Source: Pegoplata infirma (Eukaryota; Arthropoda; Insecta; Diptera; Anthomyiidae). From it: a stretch of DNA of 64,000 nucleotides. A program made the position numbers and the translations under genes. Every line of letters starts with the position of its first letter. Within the stretch, counting starts at the first letter, position 1. This document shows, piece by piece, positions 55,558-64,000 of the stretch. The stretch lies in contig OY992537.1 in the NCBI GenBank assembly GCA_963921195.1, positions 144,284,275 to 144,348,274 of the forward strand, read 5' to 3'. Below the pieces are notes generated by a model. That model was given only the letters and a program-made list of their open reading frames with translations, searched no databases and was not told the DNA's origin.

Positions 55558-56840
55558 CCCGGGTAGAAAAATACACCCGCAAAAACGTTTTTAAAGCGCT
55601 CTGCATGGTAGTACGAATGCTTTCAGATCATACGGACAACCATCCTCAGAGCGCTCTCAGATAATCATAATGATAACACCGTTAAACGGTTTATTTAAAG
55701 CGTTTTTATCGACATTTATACACTGATAGAAAAACGCTTCATATCACTAATGAATGTAATTCATTAATGTTGTTTCACTACAACAATGAAATATTTCATA
55801 TGCTGAATGAAATTTCATACATATAGTGCAAGATTTTCATTAATTTTGATTCATTAGATTTTTTAGTTTCATTAAAATATTTCATTAAGTTTTGTTTATA
55901 AAGTTTGCTGTTTTTTGAAACCTGACGTGTCTGTTTAGTCTGTTAGTTTACGCGCTCAAAAAACAGCTGGTCAGAGCGGCAAGAAATAATTTGTGATTTT
56001 TTTTTTTTGAATTTTTATACGAAATTTAAAATGAAAAGTTATTGATTATTTATAAATATTTACTAAACTCGCGTTGTTTTATATTATTTCGAGGTTTAAC
56101 TAATGTGTTAAAAGTAAATATTATAGTAAAATTTTGTGTGAGAAAACTGAGTGAAATCTATAGATAAAACAAAACATACGAGAAAGTGTTTTTTAACTTG
56201 GTTATTTTGTGATTTTTTCTGACTTTTTTATGAAATTTTAAATAAAAAGTATATTATTAATTTTATGTAATTAATTTGCTCTGTTTTATATTACTTCGTG
56301 GTATTAATAATGTATTACAATTTAAAGTTAGAGTATAATATTGTGCGAGAATCTAAGTGAAAAACATTTTTTTATTATTCTTAATTCTATAAAAAGATCA
56401 TTACAATTTTAAAAATATATTTTATTTTAAAAATAAAAGTTGCATTTGTTCAATGAAAGTACTTCATTTCAAAAATAAAAAATAGGATTTATTCAATGAA
56501 AGTATTTCATAAGAATTAAATACTTTTCTCATTAAAGTACTGAAAATTTTTCATAAAATACAATTTATATTTTGTATGAAAAATTTTCATTAATTAAATA
56601 AAACTTGTTCTTGAATTATATTTTATGATACCTATTTCATTAATTCAATGAAGCCCTACATAGGTTCCTTTTTAACATAATTGTTCATAACAATTATGTA
56701 GATTTTCATTATTGTCATGTACAAATTTCTATCAGTGTAATAGTGATTTGAGAACGCTTCGTTATAGCGTTTTTAAAGCGTAAAAAGCAAAAAATATAGC
56801 AATTTTAAAATGTTTGTGAACTTTGTCGTACTGGACGAGA
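55558..56840. mobile_element. CCCAGnCAGAAA-like element, copy 3 (right end unclear)
   Basis: The left end CCCGGGTAGAAAAATACACC and the AAAGCG-rich interior match the family. It is interrupted by 55721-56737 and resumes with GATTTGAGAACGCTTCG. I could not find the right terminus, so the end coordinate is approximate. Confidence 0.5.
55721..56737. mobile_element. TA-target foldback with CACTGATAGAAA ends
   Basis: CACTGATAGAAA at left and TTTCTATCAGTG at right are exact inverses, flanked by TA (55719-55720, 56738-56739). Both ends are rich in ATTCATTAATG words. The middle (55920-56400) is AT-rich without tRNA-like segments, unlike the related 49843-50791. Confidence 0.8.
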
Positions 56841-56994
56841 TGTGTTGTATTTTGGTATAACGAAGAAATCGCTGCAAAAATTTGTTTTAAAAAAGTTAAT
56901 TTATTTTATTTCGCAAGAAAATGTTGTAATATTGCAAAAAGAAATCTTTCGATTTAATGGATATTGAAAATTAGATATTTTTGTTACCTATATG

Positions 56995-57719
56995 TAGTGT
57001 TTGGGGTCCGGGAATTCCCGGGTCGGATTTCCCGGGAATTCCCGGGAAAACACTGACGGGAATTCCCGGGAAATTTTTTAGTTTTTCCCGGGAAATCCGG
57101 GAATTTTTTAAAATAAACCTTTTTACATAAAAACGTTTATTTTACTTTAATTTTTATCATTTTTTTTACATACAGGTATAATTACATTTGATATTTTTTG
57201 TATTTTTTTTATTTGGAAGAACATTGCAAATATATATTCATAGGAAAACTGACCAAGTGTAAAAAGTATGTTAATATCATGAAAAAACTTAAAAAGTCAA
57301 AAAATATACGTTGGTTAATGATAATTTTGCTACGACTGTCAAAAAAATATAAAAATTTTGAACCTAGAATTAACATTTCCAGAATAAATATTAAAAGTGC
57401 AGCCAACTATATTAGTTTTTTCTCGAATAACGCAGTTTTAAATTTTTTTTGCGATTTTTAGCTATTTTTTGTGATTTTTTGTGAAGGAAAAAGTTGCAAT
57501 ATTTTTTTTGTTTTGTTTTATTGTATTTCAGGATTTTTAACTTTTATGTTTTGATTTTTTATGTTTTAATTAATTGTTTATCTCTAATAAAACTGTTTTT
57601 AATAAAAAGATAATCAAAATTTAATGTTTTTTTATGATTTACATTGATAATGAAAATAAATAAATTATTTTTTTCCCGTTTCCCGGGAAATTAAAAAGTC
57701 CGGGAATTCCCAAACACTA
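56995..57719. mobile_element. hAT-like element with CCCGGGAATTC-rich ends, perfect 8-bp target
   Basis: TAGTGTTTGGG at left and CCCAAACACTA at right are inverted. CCTATATG flanks both (56987-56994, 57720-57727). GGGAATTCCCGGG palindromes crowd the left 120 bp. The AT-rich interior is non-coding. Confidence 0.88.
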
Positions 57720-58220
57720 CCTATATGGTTAGCAGTTATTTTAAAAAATGTAGTAGAATTTAAGCAGTACTGGCACTATAAATTCTTTATACAGTTTGTT
57801 CAGAGCATAGATGGGAATTTTTAATTACCATTGAAATTTAATTACCATTGGTTGATATCAATGGTAATGAAAAAATTTTCATTACCATTTAATGGTAATT
57901 AATTTTTTTTAATTGAAAAAATAATTACTAATGGTAATGAAATGCACCAATTGTTGAAAAACACCAATTATAATTGGTTTCAAAACCATTGGTTTGCACA
58001 TTTTTGTTTTTTTGAAAAGTTAAAAATTTAAACATCAAAGTATGTTTTTACAAAAAAATATGAAAATGTTAAAGACAAAAAACAAAAGGCAAATAAAAAT
58101 TTCAAATATTGTGTTATACAAAGGCAATCAACGTGTGTTTGGTTTATAAAATGTGAAAAACTAAAACACCATATATGTAACACAAAACAACAGATATTTC
58201 CAAATATTAACGATTTTGAC

Positions 58221-59161
58221 AATATTATATTTTGTGAGGATGTTTATTCTGGCTCGAGGTCATTATTTTCTTTACTAATTAAAACCATGATATTCTCATA
58301 GCATAATTTTCAAGAAAATTATTTTTTGTTTTAAATTTATTTATGTTGGTCATTTTTGCAAGACTTAATCGACACGTGTTTCGGAATTTGTCAAGATTCC
58401 ATTGTCAAGATTATTTAGCAAAAATAGAAACGATATACTACAAAGTAGCAAACGAGTCTAATGACAAATCGTTTGTGCACAAACTAAAACATTAATACAT
58501 ATTCGACTCTATCCACAATGTGAATTAGAAAGACGAAGAAATTGTACTATGTTAGTAAGTAACGATTGTCAATAACCAACAAAAATATTTAAAACATTTT
58601 ACATACGATAGTCCATTGGACTACAACAATATGTTTTTTGTTGTTGTGAATGAAATTATTAGTGTCCGACCGAATATTCGGCTTCGGCCTCGGCTTCGGC
58701 CAAAAATCACTATTCGGCCACTATTCGGCTTCGGCCACAATTTTGCCGAAAAGGCCGAATAGCGAATAATTGTATAATATTTGTGCTCACGTGTTGAAAA
58801 ACACACTATACTAACTTTGAATCACATTAGTAAGCCACAAAAACATTTTACTAAGTGTTTTTGCAACTAAAAACATTTTTTTTTAATATTCGGCTTCGGT
58901 TTTGCCGAATAGTGAAAATTTGGCCGAATATTCGGCTTCGGCTTCGGCCAAAAAAGGTGTATTCGGTCGGACACTAGAAATTATACCATTATTAGGGCTA
59001 TTCATCGTGTCGATTAAGTCTTGCAAAAATGACCAACATAAATAAATTTAAAACCAAAAATAATTTTCTTGAAAATTATGCTATGAGAATATCATGGTTT
59101 TAATTAGTAAAGAAAATAATGACCTCGAGCCAGAATAAACATCCTCACAAAATATAATATT
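58221..59161. mobile_element. Foldback element, family of 9343-10885
   Basis: AATATTATATTTTGTGAGGA and about 165 further bases at left are inverted at right (about 58995-59161), including CTCGAGGTCATTATTTTCTT and AAATTTATTTATGTTGGTCA. It is interrupted by 58660-58976. No clean target duplication is visible. Confidence 0.75.
58660..58976. mobile_element. 317-bp MITE with perfect 8-bp target
   Basis: TAGTGTCCGACCGAATA at left and its inverse at right (ATTCGGTCGGACACTA) are flanked by GAAATTAT (58652-58659, 58977-58984). TTCGGCTTCGGCC words fill both ends. Features fit a hAT MITE. Confidence 0.9.
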
Positions 59162-60728
59162 TTAAAGGTCGAATAAAACAATTTTTATTTATTAATAAAA
59201 ATTAATCAGAATTTGATTTTGACAATATTGTGACGACTTTTACTAATGGTAATTATTTTTTTTGAGTGATGCCATACCAATGGTAATTATTTTTTTTTTT
59301 TTAATTTTCATTAGTAATTAAATTGATAAATAATTTAATTGGTACAATTGATACAACCAATGGTAATGAAAAAAATTTCATTACCATTGACATCAATTAA
59401 ATGGTAATTAAACCATCAATTAATTGGTCCCTTTAATTAATTAGTCCCATCTATGGTTCAGAGTTGGACATACAGGTTAACGGAACTGATCGTCTTTTAA
59501 CTTGGTAAAGTCCAGAACCAATCCTTGTTCTTGTAACCAACTAAGAAGACTCACGACCTCCGGGGCAGGTGGACACCGGGCAATGGTATTATAACACCCG
59601 TTAAAATACTAGCTAATGTGAGTAACACAGAAGGAAATCTTTAAACCCTTCAGAAGGCAACGGGAAACCATTGAAGTAATCTCCCTTGAAAACCAAACAA
59701 TTATGAATACAAACAAAAGCCAATGGCCCTCAGTCTCCGGTAATACGAGGGTGCTAAGAATCCCGAGGTAAAACAAAACATTATCTTAATATTGGTACAT
59801 GGAATGTAAGAAGTCTTTATGAAGCTGGAAAACTTGCTAATATCATTAATAAAATGAATAATCTTAATATTGATATACTTGGCATAAGTGAAACGGGGTG
59901 GCTAGACAGCGGTGAATTTATTTCTCACAATGTAAAAACGTACTTTTCAGGCAACCTTAACAAAAACCACAGAAACGGAATGGGAATTATCGTAATAAAT
60001 TATAGCGAAATGTATTACCGGAATTATCCCAAATCGGACAGGGTCAGTACCTGGTATAACAGGGCATTACGGATTAGGGAAAAGAAATGAGAGGCGACCG
60101 ACTCATCCAATTTCCTGCAAGAAGACTCTATACTTGGAAGTCCTCCAGGATAGAATAGGGAATATCGTGAGAAATCAAATTGATTTTATTTTGACAAACA
60201 AACGCTTTTGCTCATTTATAACAAAAACTTTAACGTACCTAGGAGCAGATGTACCTTCAGACCACAACCTCCTAATGGCAAATTTGCGCACAAAACTTTC
60301 CATAACTACTAAAAAGAAAGAATATATTAAACTAGATACTGCTAAACTCTACGAACCATCTACTCGAACAAATGTAAAAAAACGTATAAATCGAGAACTT
60401 AATAACGTTAACAGAGAAGATGTGGAAAACAAATGGAATTCTTTTAAATATACTCTAAAATCAATAGCAGACATTTCTCTGGACACAGCAAAAGTCCAAA
60501 AAGTAAATAATGGATGACAAACGAAATATTAAAACTAATGGAAGAACGTCGCAAGTACAAAATCCAAATTATGAGCTGTACTATGAATTAAAAAGAGAGG
60601 TACAAACAGCTATACGCATTGCAAAGAACTTGCATCTTAACGGTCAATGTCAGGAGATCGAAAGACTACAAGCATTACATGACGATTTTAATCTCCATAA
60701 AAAACTAAAGGAAGCCGCCGGTATATAT

Positions 60729-61284
60729 TTTTTTTATTATTAAGACATGTTCATTAATTACAATTCATTAACAATTTTTAATTAGAACTTACAATTAGTC
60801 TATTTACAAATATCTTCCACTCTTCCCTCTCCCTAGCTATGTATCGCAACTGGTTGTCGAATTTACTTGTTTCCTTGGCCACTGTATTTCTTCACGATGT
60901 GTTCGGTTGACCGACGCTTCGATACCCCTGTGGGTTCCACACAAGTGCTGCATGTGGGAACTCGGATCTTTCTTTCCTTAGTGTGTGGCCCAACCATTCA
61001 CATTTACGTTTCTTTATTTCGCTTTCAATCTTTATTTGATTAGTTCTTAGTAGTAGATTTTCGTTAGTTATTATTTGAGGCCACCATATTCTTAAAATAT
61101 TGCGAAGACAGCATCTGTAATTTCTGAGATATATCTTTTGTGAGAAACCATGTTTCACATCCATATAACAGGATGGATTGTGTTTGACCTACATACTTTA
61201 AACAGAATTGCGAACCTGCCTTTAGCTTTCTTTAGTCGGCGGCACTAAGCATTAGTGCTTAGGCACTAAGCATTGGTGCTTAGT
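60729..61284 (-). pseudogene. 5'-truncated LINE fragment inserted in the LINE above
   Basis: On the minus strand (61164-60892) a 90-residue frame includes KKRKCEWLGHTLRKE and AALVWNPQGYRS, again the post-RT LINE tail, from a different subfamily than its host. The 3' end is A-rich (TAATAATAAAAAAAA). GCCGCCGGTATATAT at 60714-60728 and 61285-61299 is a perfect 15-bp duplication. At the truncated 5' end is an almost perfect 53-bp hairpin (61233-61290). Confidence 0.88.
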
Positions 61285-61290
61285 GCCGCC
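61233..61290. repeat. Hairpin of GGCGGCACTAAGC / GCTTAGTGCCGCC
   Basis: Two nested inverted copies of CACTAAGCATTAGTGCTTAG lie between GGCGGC and GCCGCC. The right half runs into the target duplication of the LINE fragment. The hairpin seems to be built from target-site text (GCCGCC) and element 5' sequence. Confidence 0.75.
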
Positions 61291-62842
61291 GGTATATATA
61301 TACTGCAAATCAATACCAAAATTGCTATACAATAACAACAATGAAGCTGTTTTAGAGATAAAAGAAAAAAAAAGAGTGAATATATGAGACAATTATTTAC
61401 TGATGACAACCGATCAAGTTTTGATACGCAGACAGCACAACCACAAACAGGAGTTGCTATCACTAACACTGAGGTTGAGTTAGCAATAACATCCCTAAGA
61501 AACAAAAAGTTAATAGACGAAAATAACATCCATCTCCTTACAATGTTGTTTAACTTTATTTACGACACTGGTCAATTCCCACAAGATTGGCCTAAATCAA
61601 TTTTTGTCACCATTCCCAAAAAAAGCCATTCAAAACATTGCTATGATTATAGATTAATTAGCCTAATGAGTCACGTCCTCAAAATATTCCTTCGAATAAT
61701 TCACTCCAGAATCTACAAAAATGCGAAAAGCAAATGGGTGAGTCTCAGTTTGAGTTTGAAGAAGACATGGGCACCCTCGAAGCACCCTTTTCTTTAAAGA
61801 TATTAGTTCAGAAATGCAGAAATGTACAGAAGGATGTTTTCTTATGCTTCATTGACTACGAAAAAGCGTTCGACACTGTGCAACATGATAAACTGATGAA
61901 AATTCTAATGTCCATTGGCATAGACGAAAAGGAAATCCAATGTATTAGAAGCCTGTATTGACATCAAACAGCACAAGTAAATGCCAACGGCGAGATGACA
62001 GACAGTATAGCAATCTCTAAAGGAGTCAGACAAGGTTGTATACTGTCCCCGCTTCTATTTAACATCTACTCTGAAAGAATTTTCCAAGAGCCCATTAGCA
62101 ACGTTCGAAAAGGAATTTATATAAACGGCATATTTCTTAACAATATAAGATATGCTGATGACACTACCATACTGGCTGAAAGTATCTCTGGACTCCAACA
62201 TCTGATGGACAAACTGGCTACATATAGTGAAAGTTTAATATACGAAAAACAAAATATATGATTGTTTGTAAGAAAAATATCCACAACATTAAAAATACAA
62301 AACTCCTACGTTGACAGAGTTCATAGTTTTTAAATATCACGGGGTTACAATCAATGACCAGTGGGATAGTTCAAAGGAATTAAGATGTCGTGTTGAAATG
62401 GCAAGACACGCATTTTGTAAGTATAAAAAAAGTTCAAACCAGTCATGACATTAATCTACACACAAAAATACGATTTGTCAGACCTATGTATGGTCTGTTC
62501 TTCTTTATGCAATGGATGTATGGACCAGCTGATGTAAAGATCGAAGCCTTTGAAATGTGGATCTGTCGACGAATCCTCAAAATACCACGGGCTCACTTTG
62601 TATCAAACGTCGAAGTACTGAGACGAATACATCGAAATAGTGAGCTTTTATTAACCATTAAGAAACGTAAAGCAGCGTACTTAGGCCACATTATGAGAAA
62701 TCCAAAATACAAACTGTTACAAGTAATTACACAAACAAACATTGAAGGAAAGCTTAGTAGAGGAAGAAAAGAATTAACGTGGCTTAATAGCATATAAGCG
62801 TGGACTGGTATCCGTGACCAGTGTTACCGTTGTGCGACTTTA

Positions 62843-62960
62843 GTTGCAATTTGCAACCTTTTTGACACTCTGAGACTTTTAGTGCGACTTTTTTAAACTT
62901 GTCTTATTTTGCAACTTTTTCCAACTTTGTGCGACTTTTTTCCCCTTTTTTGTTAAGTGA
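62843..62960. mobile_element. Possible hAT-like terminus (CAGTGTTACC)
   Basis: CAGTGTTACCGTTGTGCGAC followed by several TGCGACTTTTT and TTGCAACTTTTT words resembles a subterminal-repeat-rich transposon end. No partner is seen before the window edge. Confidence 0.4.
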
Positions 62961-63005
62961 AATATATTTTTATTTTTTAAACCATATACTGCGAAAATAC
63001 ACAAA

Positions 63006-64000
63006 TCTATATAAATAAAAATCAATTGTCGTTCGTTGGTAACCGCATCAGTTGAGAACGGCTGGACCGATTTGGAATTTTTTTTTTTTGGAAATGTTCG
63101 TCATAGTCCAACTTAGGTTTTTACGTAAAGAAAAATTGACCACGCCCACTTTTACGCCCACTTTTTTCGATTTATCTAAAATCGGAAAACGGCTGCACCG
63201 ATTTGGTAATTTTTTTATTTAAATGTTCGTAGTAATCCAATTAAAGTTTTTTCTGAAAGAAAAATCGACCACTCTCACTTTAACGCCAATTTTAACCGCA
63301 TCAGTTGAGAACGGCTGGACCGATTTTGAATTTTTTTTTTTGAAATGTTCGTCATAGTCCAACTTAGGTTTTTACGTAAAGAAAAATTGACCCCACCCAC
63401 TTTTACGCCCACTTTTTCAATTTATCTAAAATCTGATAATGGCTGGACCGATTTGACTAAATATTTTTTAATTGAATTTTCATCATATTCACACTTTGGT
63501 TTTTACGAAAAAAGAAATTGGCCACGCCCACTTTGGCTAATTTTTGTTGAAAATGTTTGTCATAATTCACCTAAGGTTTTTACGGATAGTAAAATTTCCC
63601 ACGCTCACTTTCTATGTATCAAAAAAACTATAACGGCTAGACCGACAAAAGGTTTTTAAGGAAAGAAAAATTGTTCACGCCTACTTTTAAGCTCACTTTG
63701 CCAGATATATATTTTAAATCATGGAATGGCTGGATCAGTTTGTCTTATTTTGTTAATGTTCGTCATAGTCCAACTAAGGTTTTTCGAAAAAAAAACAATT
63801 TTCGATTTCTACGCCCACTTTTAAATGGATGGACCGAGTTGGTCAAATTCAAATAAGGTTTTGTTCGTCTTTTTTTTTTTTTTTAATGTTCGTCTTAGGT
63901 TTTTTCGGAAAAATTATTAATCACCTATATCTAAAACCGGAGAACGGCTGGATCGATTTGACTAAAATTTTTTTTAAGTGTTCGTCATAGTCCAACTAAG
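63006..64000 (+). mobile_element. Helitron-like 5' end with tandem repeats, running off the window
   Basis: TCTATATAAATAAAAATCAA at 63006, preceded by A, matches the 5' terminus I know from insect Helitrons. A unit of about 120-135 bp then repeats, at first regularly. Each carries a variant of GAACGGCTGGACCGATTTGG and then TTCGTCATAGTCCAACTTAG plus CCACGCCCACTTT (63054, 63187, 63308, 63436, with diverged units near 63631, 63727 and 63943). No Rep/helicase is in view; the 3' end lies outside. Confidence 0.65.

Larger units (their letters stand above)
57806..59455. mobile_element. hAT-like element with TGGTAATTAA-rich ends, outer shell of a three-level nest
   Basis: CATAGATGGGA at left and TCCCATCTATG at right are inverted. 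GTTCAGAG flanks both (57798-57805, 59456-59463). AATGGTAATGAAA words are repeated near both ends. It contains the foldback 58221-59161, which contains the element 58660-58976. Confidence 0.87.
59477..62800 (+). pseudogene. Decayed apurinic-endonuclease LINE (RTE/CR1-like), split by another LINE fragment
   Basis: The 5' leader has CGACCTCCGGGGCAGGTGG near 59555. An endonuclease start follows at about 59790-60000 (GTWNVRSLYEAGKL, GISETGW). After a deletion the text resumes with NQIDFILTNK and PSDHNLL (60170-60300). RT fragments lie at 61380-62260: PQDWPKSIFVTIPKK, DYEKAFDTVQHD (about 61855-61890), KGVRQGCILSPLLFN and YADDTT (about 62150-62170). The conserved C-terminal RKAAYLGHIMRNPKY tail ends near 62797. 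At least five frameshifts or stops separate these pieces, so it is inactive. The group is the same broad one as the fragments at 29918 and 60892. Confidence 0.88.

Noticed and set aside
1..64000. CRISPR array, bacterial operons, prophage or LTR retrotransposons
   Set aside because: No spaced identical short repeats with unique spacers, no such gene sets, and no LTR pair or gag-pol frame was seen.

Overview
The window reads as nuclear DNA of a fly (Diptera, probably a higher brachyceran). It is very AT-rich and packed with insect transposon families. Two spliced exon ends of one cellular gene lie 52.6 kb apart on the + strand. Nothing looks bacterial, viral or organellar: there are no operons, rRNA genes, CRISPR arrays or LTR retroelements that I can see.

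Host gene. Bases 2616-2705 encode a 30-residue start exon ending in a canonical donor. Bases 55273-55377 encode a 35-residue exon with a polypyrimidine-AG acceptor and its own donor. Joined in phase 0 they give the first lobe of a FERM domain, most like the FRMD3/FRMD5 type of membrane-cytoskeleton adaptor. Intron 1 (2706-55272) is therefore 52,567 bp and made almost entirely of mobile DNA. Intron 2 starts at 55378 and runs past the window end.

Layout. 1-2390 is the upstream flank with three small elements. 2.7-17.1 kb holds PIF-like, mariner-like and hAT-like elements, two tandem-repeat blocks and a foldback family. 17.1-30.5 kb is one deep nest: a TA-target element holds a CCCAGnCAGAAA element and a PIF-like element; the PIF-like element is split by a Transib-like element; that holds an 8-bp-target long-TIR element with an orphan coding remnant; that holds a SINE and a 437-bp element; and the 437-bp element holds a 5'-truncated LINE. 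30.8-34.6 kb is a 3.75-kb element carrying three head-to-tail insertions of one MITE at a shared 7-bp target, plus a 1.7-kb hAT-like element. 35-38.6 kb has piggyBac-like, pogo-like and PIF-like MITEs. 39.1-49.8 kb is a 10.8-kb 8-bp-target element full of large palindromes. Into it an apparently intact LINE (42928-48113, two long ORFs) has inserted. 49.8-54.99 kb holds a foldback with two tRNA-like segments, further 8-bp-target elements and Helentron-like repeats. 55.4-64 kb is intron 2, with a further three-level nest, a decayed apurinic-endonuclease LINE split by another LINE fragment, and a Helitron-like 5' end running off the edge.

Most element boundaries were fixed by reading terminal inverted repeats and matching target-site duplications by eye. 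Superfamily names rest on target length and terminal bases, not on a transposase, unless stated. Proteins made here, if any, are the two LINE proteins and the FERM protein.
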